A stretch of DNA of 39,397 bases from CAYNST01 sp964399955 (GTDB taxonomy: Bacteria; Pseudomonadota; Gammaproteobacteria; Pseudomonadales; Cellvibrionaceae): assembly GCA_964399955.1 (NCBI GenBank), contig CAYNST010000023.1:1-39397 (forward strand), in the 5' to 3' direction. The notes beneath the pieces were generated by a model. It was not told the origin of the DNA. It ran no database searches and worked only from the letters and a program-made list of their open reading frames with translations. Shown here in pieces: positions 30,930 through 39,397 of this stretch; position 1 is the first letter of the stretch, and the number at the start of each line of letters is the position of its first letter. The translations under genes and the position numbers were made by a program.

Positions 30930-33161
30930 TCATTGTTGCCAGTGTTCGTCGTAAACAAAAAACACGGTAGACAGAGGCGGCAAATCCACTTCAAAGGAGA
31001 AGGGCAGGCCGTGGCTGTGCAGCTGCTGGGCATTGCAGCCGCCCGCATTGCCCATGTTTGAACCACCATAGCACTCGGCGTCGGTGTTAAGGGCTTCTCG
31101 CCAGCGGCCAATCCTGGGTACGCCAATACGGTATTTCTGGCGTGGCACCGGGGTAAAGTTGCATATTACCAGCACCGGCGGGATGGCGTCGTCCACACCA
31201 CTGCGATAAAACGCAAACACGCTGTTGGCGCGGTCGTCGCCAATCAACCAATTGAAGCCGGTGGATTCGCAATCTGCGTTGTGCAGTGCCGGCTGCGAGC
31301 GGTACAGGTGGTTCAAATCGGCGATCACCCGGCGTACGCCCTCATGCAAGGGGTTTTGCAGGGCAGACCAGTCCAACTGAGTGTTGTGGTTCCACTCACT
31401 GGCCTGGGCTATTTCTCCCCCCATGAATAACAGCTTTTTCCCGGGATGGCCCCACATAAAACCGTAGTAGCTGCGCAGATTGGCAAATTTTTGCCAAAGG
31501 TCACCCGGCATCTTGCCAAGCATGGAGCCCTTGCCGTGCACTACTTCATCGTGAGAAAGCGGCAGCACAAAGCGCTCGGAGAATGCGTAGTGCAGGCCAA
31601 AGGTGATGCTGTCGTGATGGTGAGTGCGATAGATGGGGTCCTTGGCGATATAGTCCAAGGTGTCGTGCATCCAGCCCATGTTCCACTTATAGGTGAACCC
31701 CAGGCCGCCGGTTGACAGGTCGTGAGTTACGCCGGGCCACGATGTGGACTCTTCGGCTATGACCATGGCGCCTGGAACCCGTTCGGCGACGATGCAGTTC
31801 AGGTGGCGCAAGAAGTCTATGGCTTCCAGGTTTTCACGACCGCCGTAGCGGTTCGGGATCCACTGGTCGTGTGCGCGTGAGTAATCCCGGTAGAGCATGG
31901 AGGCGACGGCATCTACACGCAAGCCGTCAACGTGGTAGGTCTCCAGCCAATGCAGTGCATTGGCCAACAGGAAGCCGCGCACTTCATTGCGCCCCAGATT
32001 GTAAATTAATGTGTTCCAGTCCTGATGGAAGCCCTCGCGGGCATCTTCGTGCTCATAGAGCGCCGTACCGTCAAAGCGCATCAGCCCGTGGGGGTCGGTG
32101 GGGAAGTGGGCGGGTACCCAGTCAATGATCACGCCAATGCCTGCTGTGTGGCAGCGGTCCACGAAGCGGGCAAAAGCCTCCGGACCACCGCACTCGGGCA
32201 GGGGCGCAAACAACCCAACCGGTTGGTAGCCCCAGGAGCCGCCAAACGGATGCGCGGACACCGGCAGCAGCTCTATATGGGTAAATCCCAGCTCCTGAAC
32301 ATAGGGGATTAGCTGCTCGCTCATTTCATCCCAGGTCAGTGGGCGGTTGCCTTCCTCCGCTACCCGTCGCCAGGAGAGCGCATGCAATTCATATGTGGAC
32401 ATGGGCGCTGTTGGCGCCTGAGCCTCATTGCGGCGCGCCATCCATTCATGGTCGCTCCATTCGAACGCGGCAGGCGAGGGCACTATGGACGCGCTGCCTG
32501 GCGCGGCTTCAGCCTGCCCGCCGACAGGGTCGGCTTTGAGCGGCAGAAGGCCGTGCTGGCCCAATACTTCGTATTTGTAATGCGCACCGGCTTCCACTCG
32601 GGGGATGAATATCTCCCACACGCCAGAGTTGCCGCGCACGCGCATGGGGTGGCGCCGGCCGTCCCATGCGTTGAAATCGCCGACCACCGACACCCGCTTG
32701 GCATTGGGTGCCCAGACGGCGAAACGTACCCCAGGCACCCCCCGCACCTCCAAGACATGCGCGCCTAAGGTGCGGCTGATCTGGTAGTGTTTGCCTTCGT
32801 TGATCAGGTGCAGGTCAACATCGCCCAACAATGGACCAAAAGCGTAAGGGTCTTCGGTCTCCTGCACGGCGTCGCCCCAGTCAATGCGCAGACGGTAGTC
32901 GGCGTCTTTAGGTAAGGTGCCTACAAAGAGGTTGGCGGAGTGGGGGCTTGGCTGCAGTGCGGCCAGTGTCTCTCCGGTTTTGCGCTCCACCGCTTCCACA
33001 CGCCGGGCCTGCGGTTGAAACGTTCGCAGTTCCAGCCGATTATTTTGCTTGTGGGGGCCGAGCAGGCTGAAAGGGTTGCTGAGGGTGGCGCTTTCCAGTG
33101 CTTGAGCTGCAGATTCTGCAATGCTGTCCTGTTGTTGTCTTTGCGCTGTGGATTCAGCCAT
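30930..33161 (-). CDS. glgB: 1,4-alpha-glucan branching enzyme
   Basis: This 743-residue GH13 enzyme makes alpha-1,6 branches in alpha-1,4-glucan. AAGGTG lies eight bases before the ATG. The layout is an N-terminal CBM48-like pair of beta domains (~30-230; FAVWAPNAKRVSVVGDFNAW is the second), the catalytic barrel, and an all-beta C-terminal domain. Catalytic residues are D417 (VDGLRVDAV, nucleophile), E470 (VIAEEST, acid/base) and D538 (LSHDEVVHGKGS). The length is normal for bacterial GlgB with the long N-terminus. It is the third gene of the operon, behind a 99-base spacer with a large hairpin. Confidence 0.97.
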   Translation of the reverse strand: MAESTAQRQQQDSIAESAAQALESATLSNPFSLLGPHKQNNRLELRTFQPQARRVEAVERKTGETLAALQPSPHSANLFVGTLPKDADYRLRIDWGDAVQETEDPYAFGPLLGDVDLHLINEGKHYQISRTLGAHVLEVRGVPGVRFAVWAPNAKRVSVVGDFNAWDGRRHPMRVRGNSGVWEIFIPRVEAGAHYKYEVLGQHGLLPLKADPVGGQAEAAPGSASIVPSPAAFEWSDHEWMARRNEAQAPTAPMSTYELHALSWRRVAEEGNRPLTWDEMSEQLIPYVQELGFTHIELLPVSAHPFGGSWGYQPVGLFAPLPECGGPEAFARFVDRCHTAGIGVIIDWVPAHFPTDPHGLMRFDGTALYEHEDAREGFHQDWNTLIYNLGRNEVRGFLLANALHWLETYHVDGLRVDAVASMLYRDYSRAHDQWIPNRYGGRENLEAIDFLRHLNCIVAERVPGAMVIAEESTSWPGVTHDLSTGGLGFTYKWNMGWMHDTLDYIAKDPIYRTHHHDSITFGLHYAFSERFVLPLSHDEVVHGKGSMLGKMPGDLWQKFANLRSYYGFMWGHPGKKLLFMGGEIAQASEWNHNTQLDWSALQNPLHEGVRRVIADLNHLYRSQPALHNADCESTGFNWLIGDDRANSVFAFYRSGVDDAIPPVLVICNFTPVPRQKYRIGVPRIGRWREALNTDAECYGGSNMGNAGGCNAQQLHSHGLPFSFEVDLPPLSTVFFVYDEHWQQ

Positions 33162-33198
33162 GTTGTTTCACCTTTTTGTGTCTGCGGAGCTTCAATGA

Positions 33199-33257
33199 CT
33201 GCGCCCGTTCCAGCAGCAAGCACCTCAGGCTTGTTGCTGGCGAATGATCGGGCGCAG
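33199..33257 (-). repeat. Two-tier inverted repeat in the treS-glgB spacer
   Basis: CTGCGCCCG (33199-33207) pairs perfectly with CGGGCGCAG (33249-33257). Inside it, AGCAGCAAGC (33212-33221) pairs with GCTTGTTGCT (33229-33238) with one mismatch and a seven-base loop. It starts four bases after the treS stop. It could protect or process the operon mRNA. Confidence 0.7.
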
Positions 33258-33260
33258 GGC

Positions 33261-36200
33261 TCACTTGCTGCTTAGATCGATATCCAGTTCTTTTAGTATG
33301 GCGGCCAGTCCCTGCAGCGGTATGCGGATCCACTCGGGCCGGCTAGCCGCTTCATAGGAGATTTCGTAAGCGGCTTTTTCAATGGTGAATAACTTGATAA
33401 GCGCTTGCTGGCCTGCCTGATTCTGCCACCGGTGCGGCAAGGCTGCCGCAGACGCCTGGTAAGCCTCCAGGAACACCGCCTGAGAGCGGTGGTGGAACTT
33501 GCTCAGGAACTGCTGGTGTATGTTGAGAATTGTGTCGTTATTGAACACACTGTTGTGCGCAGCAGCGGTTTCTGCAGCGTAGTGGAAGGAGCGCAGCATA
33601 CCCGCTACATCGCGGAACGGACTGGCTTTGGCTGAGCGCTCCTCCACCGTGCGCGCGGGTTCACCTTCGAAATCAATGAAATAGGCGTCGTCCTGAGCTA
33701 CCAGAATTTGCCCCAGATGCAAATCACCGTGGATCCTGAACAGCAGTGAGCCTTGGCCCTGTCTTGCCAGTTTTTCTACGACGGAGACTACCGCTTCGCG
33801 GCTGTTCAACACGGCATTGACGAGTTGCTGGTCTGTTTCATCGAGAGAAGATTTAACCTTTTCCAGTTGTAGCAGCGCAGCGTTCAGTTCTTGATTGACG
33901 GCTTCTATCCAAGCCTGGCACTCCTGCTCGCCGGCCTCCTGTGGCGCAAAGGCGGCGTCATGGCTGTGGTTGGCCAACACGCAATGCATCTCGCCCAGGC
34001 GCTTGCCGATAACGGCTGCAAAGCGCTCCAGTTCTTCCAGTGCGGCGTTTTCATGCACGGCAATATCTGCATTGGTCTCATCCTGCTCCACTTCCGATGA
34101 CTTGATGGAGGCGGTCTCTTCATTGAGGCGGTCAAGGTGATCCAGCATCCACTCCCAGCCGTTGCCCTGGTTGGGGATATAGCCCTGCAGCACGGCCAGT
34201 ACAAATTGTTTGCCATTTTCGTCCATCCGGTAGACATGGCCCAACAGCGGTGCGGTGTTGGCAAAGCCGCCTTCAGTCAGAACTCCGCCCATGTCAACCT
34301 CCGGGTGCGGGCCCGGAAATACCCGACGCAACAGCTTGAGCACGGCGCGTTCGCCGATTATGACCGAGCTGTTGGACTGCTCGACAGACAGTGTGCGAAT
34401 TTCCAGTTCACTGATGTTGAGGTCCAACTCGGCAAGGGCGGAGCTTGCCTTGAACACCGGCCCGGATTTGTGATCAGTGGCAGAGGGGCGATCCCCCCCG
34501 GCGCGCTGCAACAGATCCTCCGTGCTAAGGCCCGGGGTGCCGATGCTGGCAATCAACGACTCTACAAACACCTTGGCCAGGGCATCCGAGGCGATACCGT
34601 CGGTGAGAACGCCCACTCTCCGCTGGCGGCGCACGCGGGCCAGGGCCAACTGATGCGCAAGCGCTGGAACCTGATGATCTTCATAGAAAATGGTCAGTGG
34701 AATCTGGTAATACTGGGTTTGCTCGCCCACCTTCACTTCCACTTCGGTCAAAATTACGCTGGCCCACTCCTGGTCTGGCAGTGCGTCCTGGGGACGGGGC
34801 AGCAGGGCGGTATTGACGAAACGGGGGTTCTGCAGCCGGGAGCCCTTGCCCCCAAACCAACGCCGTTTGTTCAGATAGGTGGCAAGGATGTCGTTTTCCA
34901 GGGTGCTGCGCAGCGGCGGCAGGGTGACATCTCGGGGGCTGTCATCGCGCAGCACCAGCGTGACATGTTCAGGCATGGGCTCGGGTGGAGGAGAGTACCA
35001 GTCGGGTTGCTGCGTCTCGTCCGCCAGGAGAAACCAGTAGAAACCGTAGGGTGGCAGGGTCAACAGGTAAGTCAGTTCACCTATGGGCGGAAACAGGCTG
35101 CCGCCGGTCATTTCCAGAGGTACGTTGCCCGCGTAGGCGGATAAATCCAGCTCCACGGCCTGCGCGGCGCGGGACATGTTGGCCAGGCAGAGGATGGTCT
35201 CGGTTTTACCCGGGTCATTCGGCGGGGTGTATTCCCGTAAATAGGCCAGCACACGCCGGTTGTTGGGGTAGAGCATCTTGAGCGTGCCGCGACCAAACGC
35301 CTGGTAGCGCTTGCGTACCTCCAGCAACAGGCGGGTCCAGTTCAGAAACGAGTAGGGGTCCCGGCTCTGGGCCTCCACGTTGACCGAGTTGTATCCGTAG
35401 AGCGGATCCATGATGGGCGGCAGCATCAGGCGGGACGGGTCCGCTTTGGAGAAACCGCCGTTGCGGTCTGGCGACCACTGCATGGGCGTGCGCACACCGT
35501 CCCGGTCACCCAGATAGATATTGTCGCCCATGCATAACTCATCCCCGTAGTAGATAATGGGCGTACCGGGCATGGAGAACAGCAGTGAATTAAGTAACTC
35601 GATTCGGCGCCGGTCGCGTTGCATCAGTGGCGCAAGGCGCCGTCGAATACCCAGGTTCAACCGTGCGCGGCTTTCCGAGGCGTACTGGTTCCACAGGTAG
35701 TCCCGCTCCTTGTCGGTAACCATCTCCAGCGTCAGTTCATCGTGATTGCGCAGAAAGATAGCCCACTGGCAGTTTTCCGGAATGGCTGGGGTTTGACGCA
35801 GGATATCGGTAATAGGAAAGCGGTCTTCCTGCGCCAATGCCATGTACATACGTGGCATCAAGGGGAAGTGGAACGCCATATGGCACTCGTCGCCCTCACC
35901 AAAATACTCCTGTGTATCCTCTGGCCATTGGTTGGCTTCGGCCAGCAGCAGGCGGCCGGGAAAATTTTTGTCTATCTCTGAGCGGATCCGCTTCAGAATG
36001 GCGTGGGTTTCCGGCAGGTTTTCGTTGTTGGTCCCTTCGCGCTCCACCAGGTAGGGCACGGCGTCCAGTCGCAGGCCGTCGACGCCAATTTCCAACCAAT
36101 AATTCATCACATCCAGGATGGCTTCCAGCACCTCGGGATTGTCAAAGTTAAGATCCGGTTGATGCGAATAAAAACGGTGCCAGAAATAGGACTTGGCAAC

Positions 36201-36734
36201 CGGGTCCCAGGACCAGTTGGATTTTTCGGTATCCAGGAAGATAATGCGCGTGCCGTCATACTTTTGATCGTCGTCAGACCAGACGTAATAATCCCGCTCG
36301 GGTGAGCCGGGAGCGGCTTCGCGGGCGCGTTGAAACCAGGGGTGCTGGTCCGACGTGTGATTAACCACCAGCTCGGTAATGATGCGCAGTCCCCGCGCAT
36401 GGGCTTCTTCTATGAAGCGTTTAACATCTTCAATTGTTCCGTAGTCCGGGTGTACGCCGTAATAATCGGCAATATCGTAGCCGTCATCTCTCAGCGGACT
36501 GGGATAAAAGGGCAACAGCCAAATGGTGTTCACACCCAGGGTGGCGACGTAGTCCAGCTTTTCGATAAGCCCGGCAAAGTCACCTATGCCATCATTGTTG
36601 GAATCAAAAAACGACTTGACATGCAGTTGGTAAATGATTGCGTCTTTGTACCAAGTGGGTTCTTCTGCCGACAGCACATGGTCGGCGGCGCTTACGTGGT
36701 GATTGGGGTCGGCCAGTCGGTTCAGTTCTGTCAT
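33261..36734 (-). CDS. treS: Trehalose synthase / maltokinase fusion (TreS-Mak)
   Basis: This 1157-residue bifunctional enzyme is a fusion. Residues ~25-590 are GH13 trehalose synthase, interconverting trehalose and maltose, with catalytic D224 (DGLRLDAVPYL), E266 (LLLAEANQWP) and D332 (LRNHDELT). Residues ~620-1157 are maltokinase, making maltose-1-phosphate from maltose and ATP. Its aminoglycoside-kinase-like loop is HGDLHLGQ (1002-1009), and its metal-binding DFE falls at ~1021 in FIDFEGEP. The fusion of the two steps is common in Proteobacteria. A strong GGAGGG ribosome site precedes the ATG, which lies two bases after the glgE stop, so the genes are coupled. Confidence 0.97.
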   Translation of the reverse strand: MTELNRLADPNHHVSAADHVLSAEEPTWYKDAIIYQLHVKSFFDSNNDGIGDFAGLIEKLDYVATLGVNTIWLLPFYPSPLRDDGYDIADYYGVHPDYGTIEDVKRFIEEAHARGLRIITELVVNHTSDQHPWFQRAREAAPGSPERDYYVWSDDDQKYDGTRIIFLDTEKSNWSWDPVAKSYFWHRFYSHQPDLNFDNPEVLEAILDVMNYWLEIGVDGLRLDAVPYLVEREGTNNENLPETHAILKRIRSEIDKNFPGRLLLAEANQWPEDTQEYFGEGDECHMAFHFPLMPRMYMALAQEDRFPITDILRQTPAIPENCQWAIFLRNHDELTLEMVTDKERDYLWNQYASESRARLNLGIRRRLAPLMQRDRRRIELLNSLLFSMPGTPIIYYGDELCMGDNIYLGDRDGVRTPMQWSPDRNGGFSKADPSRLMLPPIMDPLYGYNSVNVEAQSRDPYSFLNWTRLLLEVRKRYQAFGRGTLKMLYPNNRRVLAYLREYTPPNDPGKTETILCLANMSRAAQAVELDLSAYAGNVPLEMTGGSLFPPIGELTYLLTLPPYGFYWFLLADETQQPDWYSPPPEPMPEHVTLVLRDDSPRDVTLPPLRSTLENDILATYLNKRRWFGGKGSRLQNPRFVNTALLPRPQDALPDQEWASVILTEVEVKVGEQTQYYQIPLTIFYEDHQVPALAHQLALARVRRQRRVGVLTDGIASDALAKVFVESLIASIGTPGLSTEDLLQRAGGDRPSATDHKSGPVFKASSALAELDLNISELEIRTLSVEQSNSSVIIGERAVLKLLRRVFPGPHPEVDMGGVLTEGGFANTAPLLGHVYRMDENGKQFVLAVLQGYIPNQGNGWEWMLDHLDRLNEETASIKSSEVEQDETNADIAVHENAALEELERFAAVIGKRLGEMHCVLANHSHDAAFAPQEAGEQECQAWIEAVNQELNAALLQLEKVKSSLDETDQQLVNAVLNSREAVVSVVEKLARQGQGSLLFRIHGDLHLGQILVAQDDAYFIDFEGEPARTVEERSAKASPFRDVAGMLRSFHYAAETAAAHNSVFNNDTILNIHQQFLSKFHHRSQAVFLEAYQASAAALPHRWQNQAGQQALIKLFTIEKAAYEISYEAASRPEWIRIPLQGLAAILKELDIDLSSK

Positions 36735-36736
36735 GT

Positions 36737-38923
36737 TCAGGCCCTCCCTGCTGGCAGGCGCCAGATGGCAAATGGCAGCTCCTGTGGATCGAAGTACCAG
36801 TGCTGGCTGCTGCCGTACCAGCGAAAGCTGATATTGCGCATCAATTCGGTCACATCAAGTGACGCATATTCTTCCATTCCCAACTCCCCCATGGGTATTT
36901 GTAAGTGAGCTTCCTGACCGCGATGTGGGTCAAGACTGATGGCCACCAATATAATATTGCTTTTGTCGTGGGTGACCTTGCTGAAAAAAATGACATTGTC
37001 ATTGTTCGATTGGTGAAATTTCACATTCAAATGCGTTTGCAGCGCCGGGTTCTCCTTGCGGATCTGGTTCAACCGAGTGATCTCGCTGATGATGTTTCCC
37101 GGCCCGTTATAGTCTCGCGGCCGGATCTCGTATTTTTCCGAATCCAGATATTCCTCTTTGCCTGGCAGTGGGGCCGACTCGCATAATTCGAAGCCGCTGT
37201 AGACACCCCAAAGCCCGGATAACGTAGCCGCCAAAGCGGATTTGATCACAAAGCCCGGCCGGCCGGAGGATTGCAGAAACAGCGGGTTGATGTCGGGAGT
37301 GTTGACAAAGAAGTTGGGCCGATAACAGCTTTTGGCTTTACTCGTAGTGAGTTCGGTCAAGTACTGCGTCAGCTCCTTTTTGCTGTTGCGCCAGATGAAG
37401 TAGGTGTAACTTTGCGAAAAGCCAACTTCGCCCAGGCGGTACATCATTGCCGGGCGGGTGAATGCCTCTGCCAGGAATATCGCTTCCGGGTGCTTGCTGC
37501 GCACATCTGCAATCAGCCACTCCCAAAAGGGCAAGGGCTTGGTGTGCGGGTTGTCTACCCGGAAAATGGTAACCCCTTCTGAAATCCAATAGAGGATAAT
37601 GTCTCTCCAGGCCAGCCACATATCCGGCATGGCGTCTTCGGTGTAGAAGTCAACATTGACAATATCCTGATACTTTTTGGGGGGGTTCTCCGCATAGCGT
37701 ATCGAGCCGTCCGGGCGCCACGAAAACCAGCCCGGGTGCTCGGTCAGCCAAGGGTGGTCGGGTGAGCACTGAATGGCAAAATCCAGTGCAATCTCAAGGC
37801 CGTAACGCGCAGCCGCAGCGCGTAGTCGGCGGAAGCCCTCAATGCCACCAAGCTCCGGGTGAACCGCCGCATGGCCACCTTCTTCACTGCCTATGGCGTA
37901 GGGGCTGCCGGGTTCGCCGGGTTCAGCCTTGACGTTGTTGTTGCGTCCCTTGCGGTGTCGCAGGCCAATGGGATGTATGGGCGGGAAGTAGAGCACATCA
38001 AAGCCCATGGCCTGAATGGCCGGCAAGCGAGTGATGACGTCATCGAATGTCCCGTGCTGTTCCGCAGACGGTGTGATGGAGCGTGGGAACAACTCGTACC
38101 AACTGGCGTAACCGGCGGCGGTGCGTTCTACATCTATGACGTAATTCTGCTTGGGCTGGGTCAGGAAGTGTCGGGGCTCCAACACCTCCACCGCCTCGGC
38201 CAGCGCTTGCTCCAGCAGCAGCTGCACCTGAGGCTCCAGCGCTTGGGTGGCGCGGTAGCCTTCAAGCTTTTCCAGTGCCTGGTGCATGGTTTCTCTGGCC
38301 GAATCTCTGGACAGTGAGTGATGAGACACAACCTGTGCATAGGCGTCGTCACGCTCGTCTGCTGGCAGTTTGTCCTGCGCAAGCGTGTAGTCAAAGATTT
38401 CCTTCAGCAGCAGGTATCCCTCTTCCAACTCCAATTGCACGTTGATCCCGGCATTGGATTTTTCATATAACTCGTGATGGTAGTTCTGCCAGCGGTCCAG
38501 CCACGCCTCTATCTTGAAGTAGTGCCGGCCGGTTTTGCGGGGGACAAAACAAGTTTGCCAGTGATCATTGCCCTGCAACACCATGGGCTGACTGTGCCAC
38601 TGACTTTCCGCAGCTTCTTTCCAGATAACGCGTGCCGCCAGCCGATTATGCCCATCCGTATAGATAGTTGCGGTGACCGTAACCGCTTGGTCTACCACGC
38701 CTTTGGCCGGGTATTGCCCGCCGTCCACACAGGGAGACACATCGCTCACCACCAGTCGTGGCTTTTCCAGCGCTTGCTGTATTGATATGTCCATACGGGC
38801 TTTTGACTCCTTGGCTGCCGCATTGCCGCCCGTTGACGGCGGGTGAGCACCGGCGGCCGCTGCTTGCTCGTCCAGGCGGGCACTGCGCTGCTGGGTGTGG
38901 TTGCTGGGATGATTGTCGGGCAT
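36737..38923 (-). CDS. glgE: Alpha-1,4-glucan:maltose-1-phosphate maltosyltransferase
   Basis: This 728-residue GH13 enzyme extends alpha-1,4-glucan using maltose-1-phosphate as donor. GGAGGT lies nine bases before the ATG at 38923. The first ~43 residues are low-complexity and not part of the family; an in-frame ATG at 38794 with AAGGAG is an alternative start. The N-terminal beta domain and helical insert (~55-265) precede the barrel. Catalytic residues are D457 (FRVDNPHTKP, nucleophile) and E486 (FLAEAFTRP, acid/base). The motifs LYFPPIHPIG and DFAIQCSPDHPW are diagnostic of GlgE. It is the first gene of the glgE-treS/mak-glgB operon. Confidence 0.97.
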   Translation of the reverse strand: MPDNHPSNHTQQRSARLDEQAAAAGAHPPSTGGNAAAKESKARMDISIQQALEKPRLVVSDVSPCVDGGQYPAKGVVDQAVTVTATIYTDGHNRLAARVIWKEAAESQWHSQPMVLQGNDHWQTCFVPRKTGRHYFKIEAWLDRWQNYHHELYEKSNAGINVQLELEEGYLLLKEIFDYTLAQDKLPADERDDAYAQVVSHHSLSRDSARETMHQALEKLEGYRATQALEPQVQLLLEQALAEAVEVLEPRHFLTQPKQNYVIDVERTAAGYASWYELFPRSITPSAEQHGTFDDVITRLPAIQAMGFDVLYFPPIHPIGLRHRKGRNNNVKAEPGEPGSPYAIGSEEGGHAAVHPELGGIEGFRRLRAAAARYGLEIALDFAIQCSPDHPWLTEHPGWFSWRPDGSIRYAENPPKKYQDIVNVDFYTEDAMPDMWLAWRDIILYWISEGVTIFRVDNPHTKPLPFWEWLIADVRSKHPEAIFLAEAFTRPAMMYRLGEVGFSQSYTYFIWRNSKKELTQYLTELTTSKAKSCYRPNFFVNTPDINPLFLQSSGRPGFVIKSALAATLSGLWGVYSGFELCESAPLPGKEEYLDSEKYEIRPRDYNGPGNIISEITRLNQIRKENPALQTHLNVKFHQSNNDNVIFFSKVTHDKSNIILVAISLDPHRGQEAHLQIPMGELGMEEYASLDVTELMRNISFRWYGSSQHWYFDPQELPFAIWRLPAGRA

Positions 38924-39397
38924 GATTTTGGGACCTCCGCACGGTATTACGCAGCTTCAACGGGTGTAGGGCCAGACACCTCAACATCAAGTCGGGGAGC
39001 TGCAGCTTCTTTACTGATGCCGGCGGCCGTAGGCCTTGGTGCGGCATCCTGGTTGTTCGGTCTTGCACCCTGGCGGCGGGTGACTAACGTGTTAATGCTG
39101 CGCTTGCAGCATTCGGCGTTGGCTGCCACTTGAATGGGCTGAATGGAGGCCCCCGCCAAGGCCGGATAAACGCGTGCCTGCCGAATGTTGCGCCCTTCTT
39201 CTGCCCGGTACAATAACCTTGATACGCAGGCCAGCCGGCGAAGTGTTCCGGCTGCGGGGGCCAAGGGTGCCGATTGCCTGCACCGCTTCAGGCGGAGGCG
39301 CCGGGCCTAAACCAATACGCATAGGCAAAAAAATGGCTTCACCACTAGGGTCTGTTGACGTTTCCTCATCACCACTGCTGGAGGCCATTTTTTCGTC
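38924..39397. other. Region upstream of glgE with no established gene
   Basis: These ~470 bases should carry the glgE promoter. Minus-strand frames at 39388-39092 (98 codons) and 39264-38947 are open, but they overlap each other, are Pro/Ala/Arg-rich and lack ribosome sites inside the window. A plus-strand ATG at 39333 (MASPLGSVDVSSS...) stays open to the window edge and could begin a divergent gene. I cannot decide among these. Confidence 0.4.
39094..39113. repeat. Perfect 8-bp inverted repeat with 4-base loop upstream of glgE
   Basis: AATGCTGC-GCTT-GCAGCATT is fully symmetric in its arms and lies about 170 bases upstream of glgE. It could be an operator for the operon or an RNA hairpin in its leader. 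No T-run follows. Confidence 0.6.

Noticed and set aside
34137..35144. 335-codon plus-strand frame within treS-mak
   Set aside because: It lies wholly opposite the conserved TreS-maltokinase coding sequence. It is a by-product of GC-rich codon use with no family features.

Overview
This window looks like chromosomal DNA of a marine or soil, polysaccharide-using gammaproteobacterium of the Cellvibrionaceae type (Cellvibrio/Saccharophagus/Simiduia/Teredinibacter-like). That placement is an inference from three things: moderate-to-high GC, a secreted protein with long polyserine linkers and a GlyGly-CTERM-like tail, and an E. coli-like YbiT. I found no rRNA, tRNA, CRISPR array, insertion sequence or prophage.

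Layout. 1-359: the 3' end of a polyserine surface protein, closed by a strong intrinsic terminator. 600-2138: an S41-family protease lipoprotein. 2228-4014 (minus strand): a small outer-membrane barrel and a DUF457/YdjM-type membrane metal-dependent hydrolase. 4312-5127: a protein I do not recognise. 5381-6994: the ABC-F ATPase YbiT. 7089-8765 (minus) and 8964-9725 (plus): an alkaline-phosphatase-superfamily phosphodiesterase and a short-chain dehydrogenase. They diverge from an intergenic region carrying a perfect FNR/Anr box. 9967-11279: a small exported acidic protein and an AraC/methyltransferase Ada-like protein. 11458-15045: a tightly coupled purine-nitrogen salvage operon of ureidoglycine-glyoxylate aminotransferase, adenine deaminase and allantoate amidohydrolase, followed by a small exported protein.

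15488-30807 is an exopolysaccharide (EPS) locus of Wzx/Wzy type. On the minus strand it has a short outer-membrane export (OPX/Wza-like) protein and a Wzc-like co-polymerase with a BY-kinase domain. On the plus strand, beyond an ~800-base gap, are a possible 36-residue lipoprotein, three GT4 glycosyltransferases, a flippase, a polymerase, two acyltransferase-3 membrane enzymes, a GH10 glycoside hydrolase with a twin-arginine-like signal, and a large outer-membrane beta-barrel. The inferred division of labour is: glycosyltransferases build the repeat unit, the flippase turns it over, and the polymerase with the co-polymerase extends it. The acyltransferases decorate it, the OPX protein and barrel export it, and the GH10 enzyme trims or releases it. 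No priming sugar-phosphate transferase is present, so that step must be encoded elsewhere.

30930-38923 (minus strand) is a GlgE-pathway operon transcribed as glgE, treS-maltokinase fusion, glgB. Trehalose is isomerised to maltose, phosphorylated to maltose-1-phosphate, polymerised to alpha-1,4-glucan and branched. The last ~470 bases hold no gene I can establish, but do contain two clear inverted repeats.

Most start codons were chosen by Shine-Dalgarno position and family alignment, and several differ from the longest open frame. Names come from remembered family motifs; no database search was run.
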